64,000 nt of DNA from Phycisphaerales bacterium (GTDB taxonomy: Bacteria > Planctomycetota > Phycisphaerae > Phycisphaerales > UBA1924). Location: assembly GCA_016742075.1 (NCBI GenBank), contig JACVCL010000001.1, forward strand, positions 220,890 to 284,889, written 5' to 3'. This document shows positions 40,887-51,200 of this stretch, in pieces (the stretch's first letter is position 1; each line of letters opens with the position of its first letter). The position numbers were made by a program, and so were the translations under genes. Under the pieces are notes generated by a model. That model saw only the letters and a program-made list of their open reading frames with translations, was not told the DNA's origin and did not search any database.

Positions 40887-40932
40887 GGTGTGCTTCTCCG
40901 AGTGGGGACCGAATCCGTCGAGCCGCCGGTTG

Positions 40933-40979
40933 GCGGAGCGCCCAGCCCAAGGGGAGAGGGGGTGGGACGGGCGCTCCGC
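40933..40979 (-). other. 11-bp stem-loop upstream of replication block
   Basis: GCGGAGCGCCC (40933-40943) pairs perfectly with GGGCGCTCCGC (40969-40979) around a purine-rich loop. No T-run follows on either strand. It lies in the leader between element copy B and the small gene at 40886; possibly an RNA structure controlling the block. Confidence 0.5.
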
Positions 40980-41023
40980 TCCGACGGTTCCGCAGCGTGC
41001 CCACGCATGGGCCTCTGGTGGTT

Positions 41024-41056
41024 CCCTATGCAGCGGAAGAGTCATCTGCCCGCTTT
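41024..41056 (-). promoter_or_regulatory. 33-bp two-block element, copy B
   Basis: Overlaps the last codons and TAG stop of the sigma-like gene and points leftward to the replication block, whose first start codon is 137 bases further. The same two blocks AAGCGGGCAGATG and GCTGCATAGGG as in copies A and C. Here the sequence is also coding (KRADDSSAA-stop), so shared ancestry of a gene tail is the competing explanation. Confidence 0.55.
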
Positions 41057-41619
41057 TCAGCAAAGCGCTCTCGGATCGAGGCGAGGCGAACGAGGACTTG
41101 GCGGCGAGAAATGCGGCGTTTGCGGGCAGCGCCGGCGACGCCGCGATCCACGACGTCACGCATGAACCGCAGCTCCGCCTGCGTGAGCCGCGCGTGCACG
41201 AGAGCGAGCGACTCGCGGAACTCCATGTTGCTCGCCAGGTCACGCGAGTCCAGGCCCAATCGCCGATTGGCCTGGTCGGCAGCGATCTCGGCGCTCATGG
41301 GAGAGCAGTCGCCGTCACCGCGATCAACGATTGTGCTGTCGAGAGAGATGGCCTCGACGCCGGTAAAGCGCATCTCGGCGCGACGCCGGCGGACCTCCAT
41401 GTCCATCCAGCTGCGGAGCGCGGTGACGATAAAACTCTCGACGTTTCCTCGGGCGGGGTCGAAGAGCCGGGACGCCGACCACAGGTACAAGCGCATGCCC
41501 TGCTTCAGATCGTCCTCGTCGGAGCGGCTGAAGCCGGGGCGCTGGCAGAGCTGGCGCGCCTTGCGGCGGATGAGGCTGGCGGCGAAAGAGTTGCTGACGA
41601 TGTCGCTGCGGCTGGTCAT
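41026..41619 (-). CDS. Sigma-70-family-like factor of phage
   Basis: 197 aa. Residues about 35-80 match sigma region 2: DEDDLKQGMRLYLWSASRLF then DPARGNVESFIVTALRSWMD and MEVRRRR. The C-terminal part (LTQAELRFMRDVVDRGVAG, RISRRQVLVRLASIRERF) has the spacing of a region 4 helix-turn-helix. It probably steers RNA polymerase to phage promoters. ATG with GGAGG four bases upstream; structured leader upstream (41652-41749). Confidence 0.8.
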   Translation of the reverse strand: MTSRSDIVSNSFAASLIRRKARQLCQRPGFSRSDEDDLKQGMRLYLWSASRLFDPARGNVESFIVTALRSWMDMEVRRRRAEMRFTGVEAISLDSTIVDRGDGDCSPMSAEIAADQANRRLGLDSRDLASNMEFRESLALVHARLTQAELRFMRDVVDRGVAGAARKRRISRRQVLVRLASIRERFAEKRADDSSAA

Positions 41620-41651
41620 GGGACCTCCAAGGCCGGAGGTCTGCTCGCCAA

Positions 41652-41749
41652 CCAGTCACGGGACCGCACGCGAAGGACTGCGCCGCGGCAACACGCCGCG
41701 AGGGATGCACAGGTGCGCCCGTGACTGGCCGGTTATGAGCCGACCGGCC
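41652..41749. promoter_or_regulatory. Structured leader of sigma-like gene
   Basis: CCAGTCACGGG (41652-41662) is the exact reverse complement of CCCGTGACTGG (41718-41728). A second hairpin, GGCCGGT / ACCGGCC (41727-41749) with a nine-base loop, abuts it, so two alternative or stacked stems are possible. Located 30-130 bases upstream of the sigma-like start. Confidence 0.55.
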
Positions 41750-41835
41750 TCGGACGCAGGGCCCGGTGTCGCGGAGATCGCTGGTCCACGGTGAACGCGA
41801 CGCGACGCCCATACACCTAAACCCCTGAGGCATCG

Positions 41836-42810
41836 CTACTTGCTGTACCTTTCGATTTTCTTTCCTCTGTCGCGGGGTTGCGACGCGACAGACCGGCCGA
41901 CCGAGGCGGAGTCCTCGGCGGGTTCGAAAGTGCCAGCTTCCTTGGCTCGTTGGACAGCACGCCAGACCTTGTCCCGAGAGATGTCCGTATCGAGTTGCTC
42001 AGAGAGCGCGTCGGCAGCCTTGTCGAATGAGCCGTGCAGCTGGTACGCGGCCACCAGCATCTCGTCGGTCAAGTTCGCCTTGATCTCTGCCTTGACCTGC
42101 GCGCGGACAAGTTTCTTCCCGCGGGCGTCGAGCGACACGCCTCCCGCGAGCTCGGCGAGGCGGTCCGCCTCAGCGATGGCCTCGATGACAGCCTGCGGGT
42201 CGAGCACGACGTTGTCGTCGACCATCGCGGCCACGTCGTGCAGAGAGATCACGGCGGGTGCTCGGCCGGGCCATCGGCTCCGGTCCGGCAATCGGTGCGG
42301 GACGAACACGACGGCCCGGCCTCCAGTACCGACGTGCCGCATCAGTGCATCAGCGTCGTCCTCGGCAAGCCGCACCGCGAAGACGACCTCGCGCGTGGTG
42401 TCGCGCAACTGCATCCGGCCCAGCCGCCAGAAACGCCCAGGCACCACCGGCTTCGGCGAGGAGACGGCAAGGGCCGATGCCAGCGCTGCACCGAGGCCGT
42501 CGAGATCGACAGCCCAGCCACGGCACATCGCTTCGTCGATCTCGACCTTGAGCGACTCGGGGCAGCAGATGAAGTAACGCGGCTTCTCCGTGTCGTCCGC
42601 CGACTCGACGACCGTGACGGTCTCGACGTGACCGTCGTCGCAGTGGGGACAGGGCGCAGTGAGGCCAGTCTGCGCGGGGCGCACGAGGTGCGACCTCAGC
42701 AGGTCGTCGAGCGCCCCCTTGGGCCATCGCGATACCTCCGCGTGGTCGAACAGCGAGCCGGGTGCATCCGCCGCGACGAGCAGGAGTCGGAAGAGATCAG
42801 CCCTGGTCAT
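41836..42810 (-). CDS. Unknown zinc-finger protein of switch region
   Basis: 324 aa. An N-terminal winged-helix-like part (LFRLLLVAADAPGSLF, LDDLLRSHLVRP) precedes a probable zinc site CPHCDDGHVE ... ICCPE, a central alpha/beta region (RFWRLGRMQLRDTTREVVF) and a C-terminal helix-turn-helix (FDKAADALSEQLDTDIS, RDKVWRAVQRAKEAG). Family not recognised. It overlaps its upstream neighbour by 14 bases, so the two work together. Confidence 0.7.
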   Translation of the reverse strand: MTRADLFRLLLVAADAPGSLFDHAEVSRWPKGALDDLLRSHLVRPAQTGLTAPCPHCDDGHVETVTVVESADDTEKPRYFICCPESLKVEIDEAMCRGWAVDLDGLGAALASALAVSSPKPVVPGRFWRLGRMQLRDTTREVVFAVRLAEDDADALMRHVGTGGRAVVFVPHRLPDRSRWPGRAPAVISLHDVAAMVDDNVVLDPQAVIEAIAEADRLAELAGGVSLDARGKKLVRAQVKAEIKANLTDEMLVAAYQLHGSFDKAADALSEQLDTDISRDKVWRAVQRAKEAGTFEPAEDSASVGRSVASQPRDRGKKIERYSK

Positions 42811-43984
42811 CGGTCACCTCCCACCGGCGCAGGCACCGTTCGCCAATGACGCGCACCTCATCGGGCTTGCTCTTGAGGTTGCTCGAGTGCGGGACCGAGA
42901 CCTCGAACGTCAGCGTCGGCTGGCGACCCACACCGTTGTGGACAAAGCGGAGTGAGAACGTCGCCTGGACAACGCGGAGGCCTTCGACGGGCAGGTTCTC
43001 GCGGCGCAGCCAGCGGTCCATCTTGCGGTAGATGTCGTTGCGGTCACCGCGCGGATCGGCCTTGATCTCGATGTGCCCGCCCCCGCCGCGCGGGACGATG
43101 CGCAGCCGCGTGATGCGTGCGTCCTCGACGCGATCGGCGGGATCGGTGGGGAGCGGGAAATCGTTCTGGAGCAGGTGGTCGAGGCGGTACGAGGGCTTGA
43201 GCGGGTCCGCAGGCGGAATGTCCTTCTTGAGCACCGCCTTGCAGAACGCCACCTGCAGGGTCGTCCACATCTTCCCGCCGCCGGGCGCGACGATCTCGAG
43301 GACGCCCTCATCGCCGCTGTAGACGAACACGTTCTCGAAGGCGTACCGGTCCCACCGCACGATCGGCTGGCTGTCGTTGCCGTCGAAGACGAGGTGCTTG
43401 TCGGGATAGTCGTCGAGGTACGCGAAGAAGTAGTCCGCGCCGTCGGCCCGGCGGTAGTACTCCACCATGCACTGCTTGCCACGGAGTTGGGCCGGCGCGT
43501 ACACGGACGAAAGCGCTTCGCCGAGCGGACCGCACAGCGACTCGGGATCGTCGAGCTGGCGCTTCGGCAGGCCGTTGCGACGGTTCCAAAGGCGACCGCC
43601 GGTCAGCGCATCGGCGCGGGCGAACATCGCAGCGTCGTTGAACACCTCCGGCGCGTACAGGTACGACCACATCGCCTTGTCGGCCTTGCTGCGCTGCGCG
43701 GAGAAGTCCTCGGCGCGATTAGGGTGGCGAGCGAGGATGCCCTCCGCGAGCACGGTCACGCCGCGGTGGTCGGCGAGTTCGTTGACGTCGCGGATGATCA
43801 TCTGCACTTCGCGCTGCTTGGCGTCCGGTAGCGCGAGCCAGCCTGCGAACACCGGCTCGATGCGGTGCTCGCTGAGTTGGTCCCACGGGACGTCGGCGAG
43901 CTCCTCGCGGCGCGTGAAGAACTCGCGGAGCAGCGGGTTGGCGATCTGCTTGAGGACTTTGCGGGGATCAAACGGCTTGGCCAT
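42797..43984 (-). CDS. Unknown protein paired with zinc-finger protein
   Basis: 395 aa, AAGGA nine bases upstream of ATG. Helical first half (KVLKQIANPLLREFFTRREE, VQMIIRDVNELADHRG), beta-rich second half (GGGHIEIKADPRGDRNDIYR, LRVVQATFSLRF). No signal peptide, no known catalytic motif. Same operon as XRE and ImmA-like genes; role unknown. Confidence 0.72.
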   Translation of the reverse strand: MAKPFDPRKVLKQIANPLLREFFTRREELADVPWDQLSEHRIEPVFAGWLALPDAKQREVQMIIRDVNELADHRGVTVLAEGILARHPNRAEDFSAQRSKADKAMWSYLYAPEVFNDAAMFARADALTGGRLWNRRNGLPKRQLDDPESLCGPLGEALSSVYAPAQLRGKQCMVEYYRRADGADYFFAYLDDYPDKHLVFDGNDSQPIVRWDRYAFENVFVYSGDEGVLEIVAPGGGKMWTTLQVAFCKAVLKKDIPPADPLKPSYRLDHLLQNDFPLPTDPADRVEDARITRLRIVPRGGGGHIEIKADPRGDRNDIYRKMDRWLRRENLPVEGLRVVQATFSLRFVHNGVGRQPTLTFEVSVPHSSNLKSKPDEVRVIGERCLRRWEVTDDQG

Positions 43985-44067
43985 GACTGAGGTTCCTTGT
44001 CTGTCGTTTGCTAAAAGGTTGACACTCGGGACGTGACAGTGCCGTGCCGGTGTCGTGGCACACAGGG

Positions 44068-44775
44068 TCAGAACAGCGTGTTGGGTCGTTCGCGCAGCAG
44101 GAGGCCGAGCTTCTCGAGGCGGATGCGCATCGCCTCAGCGGACACTTCAAACCGCTCGGCGAGCGGCTTGGAGAAACGATCGAGCTTGGCGTCGGCCGGA
44201 TCGCGGCCGTCGGTGACGCTCACGGGCGGCAGGTCCGCGAGGATCACGGGGTCTAGGTTGCCGCGCCACTCCTGCCATGCCGCGACGAGCAGCGCCTTGG
44301 GCATGAGCAAATAGCTGGCGAACGTGTCGGCCTGCCACTCGACCGGGATCTTCTTCTCGCCGGCGCGGCACACGACCGCAGGTTGGCCACGCCCGTCGAA
44401 GAGCGCCGCCTGGGTGGGATCCTCGCGGTAGTACGTGCGGTGCAGCCGCCAGTGCCCGATCTCGTGCGCCAACGTAAAACGGTAACGCCCGAGCCGCGAC
44501 GGGTTCTCGGAAGGATCGAGCCGGGTGTCGATCCGCACGAGCTTCTCGTTGAACCAGATCGCGCCAAGCACGCCGTCGGTGCCGAAGAGGGCTGCAAGGT
44601 CCTCGATGGCAAACGTCAAGCCCAGGTGCAGTTCGAGGATTTCCTCGACGGGCAGTGGCGCGGCGACCGGAGCGCCGGCTCGGTGCGCGTACTCCGCAAT
44701 GAGCGCATCGGCGTCTCGCTCGATGCGGACTTCCGGCACGTACGGCACCTCCGTGATGGCCCCACGAGCGCTCAC
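44068..44775 (-). CDS. ImmA/IrrE-type metallopeptidase
   Basis: 235 aa with the zinc-peptidase motif LAHEIGHWRLH and the downstream EWQADTFASYLLMP glutamate region. ImmA/IrrE proteases cleave a partner XRE repressor, here encoded immediately upstream with GTGA overlap, and so release a mobile element from repression after damage. No membrane segment. Confidence 0.92.
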   Translation of the reverse strand: MSARGAITEVPYVPEVRIERDADALIAEYAHRAGAPVAAPLPVEEILELHLGLTFAIEDLAALFGTDGVLGAIWFNEKLVRIDTRLDPSENPSRLGRYRFTLAHEIGHWRLHRTYYREDPTQAALFDGRGQPAVVCRAGEKKIPVEWQADTFASYLLMPKALLVAAWQEWRGNLDPVILADLPPVSVTDGRDPADAKLDRFSKPLAERFEVSAEAMRIRLEKLGLLLRERPNTLF

Positions 44776-45140
44776 TGCGGATCGCCCTCCTTGCGCATCT
44801 TGGCGGCCTGATCCTGGAGCTTCTTGAGTTGCTCGGGCGTGAGGCCCTGTACAGCACGCAGCAGCGCGGGCATCGCTTCTGGCTGACTCTGGATGATCTT
44901 CGGAAGGTCCTCGGGGACGCGGCCCGCCATCGCGATCAACTCGTCGGCGCTCTCGCCGAGAAGTTCCGCCATCTTCTGGATGCGGTCCGCTGTCGGCGGC
45001 GAGTCGACCTTGCCCTGCTCGACGTGGGAGAGGTACGTCGGGCTCACGCCCACCAGCTCGGCGAATCGGCGCAGGCTGTACCCTTTGGCCGTGCGGCGCT
45101 CGCGGACGAAGGTGCCGAACTTGGGTTTCTGGGCGGTCAT
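44772..45140 (-). CDS. XRE-family repressor
   Basis: 122 aa. HTH_3 domain FGTFVRERRTAKGYSLRRFA, ELVGVSPTYLSHVEQGKVD, then a helical C-terminus (LTPEQLKKLQDQAAKMRKE). Likely master repressor of the element and substrate of the adjacent ImmA/IrrE protease. No ribosome site before ATG 45140; an in-frame ATG about 30 bases upstream is possible. Confidence 0.88.
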   Translation of the reverse strand: MTAQKPKFGTFVRERRTAKGYSLRRFAELVGVSPTYLSHVEQGKVDSPPTADRIQKMAELLGESADELIAMAGRVPEDLPKIIQSQPEAMPALLRAVQGLTPEQLKKLQDQAAKMRKEGDPQ

Positions 45141-45165
45141 GACGGTTTGACGCTCGCTCGTTGGC

Positions 45166-45184
45166 TGTTTACTGTACATGGACA
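45166..45184. promoter_or_regulatory. AT-rich dyad, candidate repressor operator
   Basis: TGTTTACTGTACATGGACA is an imperfect dyad centred on TGTACA, in the only AT-rich patch between the repressor and the rightward SNF2 operon. Confidence 0.4.
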
Positions 45185-45366
45185 TAACCGGCGGGTCAAA
45201 CCGCCTGCTCCGCCTGTTCATCGCTGCCGAGCCCTCCCATGCCTGCCCACTCCACCACCTTGAAATCTGCGATCTGTGACGCCGCAAAGACGCGGCGCAC
45301 GCCCGCAGTCGACGCCGTCTGGGCGCTGGATCATGGACAACTTGGGCATCGAGGGGAAGGCTACTG

Positions 45367-48246
45367 ATGCTCCTCTCGCCCCACCAAGCCTGCTACTACG
45401 CCCATGAACTGACCCGCCTCGGCGCGGTCGGTGAGATGGACCGTCTGTCCACAACGCTGTTCGACTCCAAGGTCGACCTCAACCCCCACCAGGTTGAGGC
45501 TGCGCTCTTTGCCATCTCCAATCCTCTCCAGAAGGGCGTCATCCTCGCGGATGAGGTGGGTCTCGGGAAGACCATCGAGGCTGGCCTCGTGCTTTGTCAG
45601 CGGTGGGCTGAGCGCCGACGCCGCCTCATCGTGGTGTCGCCCGCCCATATCCGAAAGCAGTGGCAGACAGAGCTGGCAGAGAAGTTCAACCTGCCCGCGG
45701 TCGTTCTGGATCGTCGTGTTTGGAACCAGCTGCGGGCGCAGGGGCAGCCGAATCCCTTCGACTGCGGGAAGATCATCGTTGTCTCCTACGGCTTCGCCGC
45801 CCGGATGAAGGACGATCTGCGGGCCATTCCATTCGATCTTGTGGTGTTGGACGAGGCCCACAAGCTCCGGAACGCCTATCAGCCCAGTCGTAAAGGTGGA
45901 CAGGCGGTGCGTTGGGCGTTCGAGCTGAGGCAGAAGCTTCTGCTCACCGCAACGCCGCTTCAGAACAGCCTCCTGGAGCTGTACGGTCTGGGCTGGTTGA
46001 TCGACGACCACGTCTTTGGAGACAAGAGCTCTTTCCAGTCCCGCTACTGCAACGCTGGCGGCGATCTCGTCGGCCTTCGCGCTCGCCTCGCGCAGGTGTG
46101 CAAACGCACGCTCCGCAAGGATTGCTCGTACATCAACTACAAGAAACGTCAGGCGATGACCCATCCGTTCCCGCAAACGGATGAGGAAAAGTCGCTCCAT
46201 CAAGACGTGATGGACTTCATGACGCGGGACATCAGTTTCGCATTCCCGCAGCGTCAGCGCCAACTGATCGAGATGATCCTGTTCAAGACGCTGGCGTCAT
46301 CGCCCCAAGCTCTCGCCAGCACACTGGGCACGATGCGCAAGCGCTTGATCGCACTGCGAGATGGCCTGCCCCAAGTCTCTGAAGACGATCTCCTCGACTC
46401 TTTTGCTGAAGACGAGGACATCGACATCGAAGCGCTGGTTGAACAGCTCGACGGCTCCGAGTCGGCCGGTGATGCCTCCAGTCCACTCGTGCAGGGCAGG
46501 CTGCTCGCGGGTGAGCTGTCACACATCGAATCGCTCATCGCCCGCGCGGAGAAGATCGGAAGCGACAGCAAGTCAAAGGCTCTTCTCCAAGCGCTCGACG
46601 CCGCATTCGCTCGCCTCAGGGAGATCGGAGCCAAGCGCAAGGCTCTGATCTTCACGGAGAGCCGAAAGACCCAAGCGTTCCTCGCCGCGTATCTCGAAGC
46701 CAATGGCTACGCGGGCAAGGTCGTCACGTTCAATGGTTCGAACACCCATCCTTCCGCCAGGCAGGCCTACGACCGCTTCACGAGCAAGCATGCCGGAACG
46801 GACAAGCTCACAGGTTCGAAGGCCGTCGATATCCGGTCGGCGTTGATCGAGGAGTTCCGTGATCATGCCGAGATCCTCCTCGCCACCGAAGCCGCCGCCG
46901 AGGGCGTCAACCTGCAGTTCTGCTCTCTGGTGGTGAACTACGACCTGCCGTGGAACCCGCAACGCATCGAGCAGCGCATCGGTCGCTGCCATCGCTACGG
47001 CCAGCAGCACGACGTGGTCGTTGTCAACTTTCTGTCCCAGGACAACCTTGCCGACCGCCGCGTTCAGGATCTGCTCCAGCAGAAGTTCAGCCTGTTTGAC
47101 GGGCTCTTCGGTGCGAGCGACGAGGTTCTTGGCGCAATCGAAGAGGGGGTGGACTTCGAGAAGCGCGTGCTCGCCATTCTCAAGACATGCCGCACCGACG
47201 CTGAAATCGCTGCCGCATTCGATACCCTGCAGCGGGAACTCGAAGGCACCATCGCGCAGAAGATGACCCAGGCGCAGCAGCAGCTCTTCGAGCACTTTGA
47301 TGCCGATGTCCACGAACGGCTGAAGATCCGTGGGCAGAACGCACAGGTCGCTCTTGACCGAGTCGGCGAGCGGTTCTGGCGGCTGGCCCATTGGGGGCTC
47401 GACGGAAAGGCCACGTTCGACGATGCCCGCTTGGGCTTTGATCTCCCCGTTGCCCCCGCAGCAGATGTCCCGGCTGGTCGCTATCGCCTCATCTCCGCGG
47501 TCCGTACCGAAGACGAATACGCCGCAACCGAAGCCCATCTGCTCCGGCTCTCCAGCCCGTTGGGGCAGTGGCTGCTCGACGCCGCCAAAGCCCAGCCGTT
47601 GAGCCCCGCGACCATCCGCTTCGATGTGTCCGGGCACGATCGCAAGATCAGCATGCTCAAGCCGCTCATCGGCCGATCCGGGTGGCTGCGGCTCGACAAG
47701 CTGACGCTCGACAGCGATGCCCGAGAAGAGTTCCTTCTGTTCACAGCGATTACCGACGACGGCGAGAACATCGATCAGGAGCAGTCGCAGCGCCTCATGG
47801 ACGTTCCAGGCACAGTGGTCGCCGATGCCAAGGCATCGCCCATCCCGGGTGAACGGCTGGCGGCCGACGCGGACCGCCTTGCAGATGCGACCCTCTCGCG
47901 AGCGAGCGAGGCGGGCAACAGCCGGTTCCGCGCCATCCAGACGCAGGTCAATCAGTGGGCCGATGACAAGATCGCCGCCGCCGAGGGAGAGATCGAAGTC
48001 ATCCGCCGCGACACCCGTGCCGCCCGGCGGCGTGCGGAGCTTGCAGAGACCGTCGCCGCGCAGCAGCAGGCCCAGCAGGAGATCACGCGATTGGAGGGTG
48101 AGCGGCGTCGGGCATTCCGACGGCTCGATGAGGTTGAAGCCGAGGTCGAGACCGAGCGCCAGAAGCTTCTGGCTCAACTTCGTGCCAGGTGCCAGCAGCA
48201 GCACGCCCGAGAGACCCTGTTTACCCTCCGCTTCCAGGCGGTCTGA
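45367..48246 (+). CDS. SNF2-family ATPase (DrmD/RapA-like)
   Basis: 959 aa. Walker A ILADEVGLGKTIEAG (about 58-72), DEAH box VVLDEAHKLRN (about 159), LLTATPLQNSLLELYGLGW, and motif VI RIEQRIGRCHRYGQ (about 535). The C-terminal 120 residues form a coiled coil (AARRRAELAETVAAQQQAQQ). Such SNF2 proteins translocate on DNA and are found in restriction-type systems including class 1 DISARM. GGGGAAGG upstream of ATG; first gene of a four-gene operon. Confidence 0.9.
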   Translation: MLLSPHQACYYAHELTRLGAVGEMDRLSTTLFDSKVDLNPHQVEAALFAISNPLQKGVILADEVGLGKTIEAGLVLCQRWAERRRRLIVVSPAHIRKQWQTELAEKFNLPAVVLDRRVWNQLRAQGQPNPFDCGKIIVVSYGFAARMKDDLRAIPFDLVVLDEAHKLRNAYQPSRKGGQAVRWAFELRQKLLLTATPLQNSLLELYGLGWLIDDHVFGDKSSFQSRYCNAGGDLVGLRARLAQVCKRTLRKDCSYINYKKRQAMTHPFPQTDEEKSLHQDVMDFMTRDISFAFPQRQRQLIEMILFKTLASSPQALASTLGTMRKRLIALRDGLPQVSEDDLLDSFAEDEDIDIEALVEQLDGSESAGDASSPLVQGRLLAGELSHIESLIARAEKIGSDSKSKALLQALDAAFARLREIGAKRKALIFTESRKTQAFLAAYLEANGYAGKVVTFNGSNTHPSARQAYDRFTSKHAGTDKLTGSKAVDIRSALIEEFRDHAEILLATEAAAEGVNLQFCSLVVNYDLPWNPQRIEQRIGRCHRYGQQHDVVVVNFLSQDNLADRRVQDLLQQKFSLFDGLFGASDEVLGAIEEGVDFEKRVLAILKTCRTDAEIAAAFDTLQRELEGTIAQKMTQAQQQLFEHFDADVHERLKIRGQNAQVALDRVGERFWRLAHWGLDGKATFDDARLGFDLPVAPAADVPAGRYRLISAVRTEDEYAATEAHLLRLSSPLGQWLLDAAKAQPLSPATIRFDVSGHDRKISMLKPLIGRSGWLRLDKLTLDSDAREEFLLFTAITDDGENIDQEQSQRLMDVPGTVVADAKASPIPGERLAADADRLADATLSRASEAGNSRFRAIQTQVNQWADDKIAAAEGEIEVIRRDTRAARRRAELAETVAAQQQAQQEITRLEGERRRAFRRLDEVEAEVETERQKLLAQLRARCQQQHARETLFTLRFQAV

Positions 48247-48249
48247 ACG

Positions 48250-51200
48250 ATGCAGTCACGGAACACCATGCCCCCAGCAACCACAGCCATCACTGATAGC
48301 AAATTCAACGCCCTCAAGGCCAAGCTGCGCGAGCTCTTCGAGCTCGACAAGTCCGACCTGGACTTCGGCATCTACCGCATCATCGCCGCCAAGAACAAAG
48401 AGGTCACCGAGTTCCTCGACCGCCAGCTCAAGGACGTGGTCAAGGCCACGCTCGCGGCACACGGCGCTGGGGCCGCCGACCAGGTCCAGGCCGAGCTGGA
48501 CAAGACCATCGCGAGCCTGCGCGCGGCAGAAGTGCCCGACGAGCAGATTGAGACGAACAAGAAGGTCTCCGATCTTCGGGCCAAGCTCGCAGCCGCGGGT
48601 GGCGCGGCGGCCGCCGACCTCGAAGCCGACATCTACAACCACCTGCTCGCCTTCTTCGGCCGCTACTACGACGAGGGCGACTTCATCTCCCAGCGCCGGT
48701 ACAAGGGCGACACCTACGCGATTCCCTATTCCGGTGAAGAAGTGACGCTGCACTGGGCGAACAAGGACCAGTACTACATCAAGTCTGGCGAGTGGCACAA
48801 GGACTACCGCTTCAAGGTCGGTGGGGGCGAGTCGGGGGGGAAGACCGTCCGCTTCAAGCTCGTTGAGGCCACGCAGGAAGTCGCCAACAACAAGGAGGCC
48901 GACGACGCCAAGCGTCGGTACATCCTCGCGATCGAGAACCCGGTCGAAGAGGCCGCGGGCACACTGACGCTGCGCTTCGAGTTCCGGGTGCCGACGCAGG
49001 CCGACAAGGATCGCGCGGCTGCGGGTGCCGTCGCCGTCTTCGGCGGCGACTACGCCAAGGCGTCCAATCCCAAGAAGGGCGACGAGCGCGAGCAGTTCTG
49101 CGCCGATGCCGAGAAGCGGGCTATCGCCGCTCTGCCTGAGGCGGGGGGGTGGCGAGCGCTCATCGCCACCCCCGGTGCCGCAGCGACGGCCGACAAGCCC
49201 GCACGCACGCTCCTTGGCAAGCACCTGGACCACTTCACCGCCCGCAATACCTTTGACTACTTCATCCACAAGGACCTGGGTGGCTTCCTCCGCCGCGAGC
49301 TCGACTTCTACCTCAAGAACGAGGTTGTGCGGCTGGATGATCTGGAATCGCTCCCCGCCGACCACCTGCAACGGGTGCAGGGCAAGGTCAAAGCCATTCG
49401 CGCTGTCGCCGGCCGCCTGATCGCGTTCCTCGGCTCGCTCGAGGACTTTCAGAAGAAGATGTGGCTCAAGAAGAAGTTCGTGCTGAATACGAACTGGCTC
49501 GTGACCGTGGACCGCATCCCGCCCGCGCTGCGTGATGTGGTCGCGTCGAACACCGAGCAGTGGGCCGAGTGGGAGCGGCTGGGATTCAAGCCAGAGAACA
49601 CCGGAGATGCGGGGCTCTTCGGCGGGGCAGCGTGGGGTACCCGGGCATACTTGGACGCGTGCGACAGGCTGGTGGTGGACACGCGGTTCTTCGGCGAAGC
49701 GTTTCGACACGAAGTCCTTGCCAGCGACGCGGTCGTCGCCAGCAAGGCTTCGGTAGACGCCGCTTTGACGGGTGTTCTCGCAAACGGAGACAACTATCAG
49801 GTGCTTCGATCATGCGCCGCTACATGGTCGGAGTCGATTGAGTGCATTTACATCGACCCTCCATACAACACTGATGTCAGCGCCATTCCATACAAGAACA
49901 ACTACCGCGACTCTGCGTTCGCCACCATGATGAGAGATCGTCTGTCGCTCCTTCGCCCAGTGCTGAATTCGTACGGCGTGATCATGGTTAGTATCGACGA
50001 CACTGAGCGAACGATGGTCGAGCACGCCCTCGACGCGAGTTTTGGTGAGGAGAATCATGTCGAAGAGCTGATCTGGGTCCAGAACACAAATGACGGCCGC
50101 TCTCCCACCTATTCGACCAATCACGAGTACGTAGAGGTATACGCGCGTTCGAAGCCGGTGGTTGAGGCTGACCCTCGCGTCTTTCGAGAGCCCAAGCCCG
50201 GTTTCTCTGAGGTATCGGAGCTTGTTCGTACGCTCCAGCCGAACTATCCATCTATCGTCGAGATTCAACGCTCGTTGGTCTCTCTGTATCGGGAGCACCG
50301 CCGCGCGTATCGATCTGAAGTTGAGCGTGGCGGACTGCTATGGGAGGTCGAGAAGCGCAACGACCCCTGGAAGGGCATCTATCAGTACAAATTCGCAGAG
50401 TACCGAGACGGCCAGGGCCGCTTTGTGCCTGAGTCGGACGCCAGAGACAAAAAGGCATCGATCTGGGTTTATCGAGAGAGCGACTGGACGATCATGTCGT
50501 CGGAGAACAAGCAGTCAGCATCGACCAGAGATCCGAGCCATCCGAACTACCGGTTCTATGACGTGACGCATCCGGTAACTGGCAAGCTCTGCAGTAAGCC
50601 AACCCGAGGTTGGAAGGGCACGCGGCTGGTCGATCCCGCCTATCCAGACCGAAACAGCTTGGAGTCGCTCCTTCGCGATCATCGGATTGCTTTTGGTGAG
50701 GACGAGTCGAAAGTCCCGCAACAGAAACGATTCCTCCACGAAGTATCGACCAACGTACAGAAGAGCGTCATCGTCGATTACTCTGATGGAGAGAAGCAGA
50801 CATTCGCGATGTTTGCGAAGGCGGGTGTGTTTCTCGCACCCAAGCACTCAACATTTGTCAAGACGCTCATTCGGCCCTGTTGCCGAAGGGACAGCACGAT
50901 ACTCGACTGTTTCGGCGGGTCTGGCAGCACCGCGCAGGCAGTCGTCGAACTTAATCGAGAAGATGGGGGCTCTCGACAGTTTGTGCTTGTCGAGACCAAC
51001 GCGTACTACTACACACTCATTCATCCTCGCGTGGCGAAGATGCTCTTCAGCCCCAAGTGGCGAAAGGGACGCGCGGATGCTTTCGATGTCGGCCTGAGCG
51101 GCCTCGTCAAGTGCTTCGCGCTCGAGTCGTACGAAGACGCTCTCAACAACCTCCCCTCGCCATCCGGGACGCTCCTCGACGGCCGCACGGACGCCGAGAA

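Noticed and set aside
41324..41833. Minus-strand frame upstream of the sigma-like gene
   Set aside because: Out of frame with the sigma gene it overlaps; its repeated motif comes from the inverted repeat, not from protein similarity.
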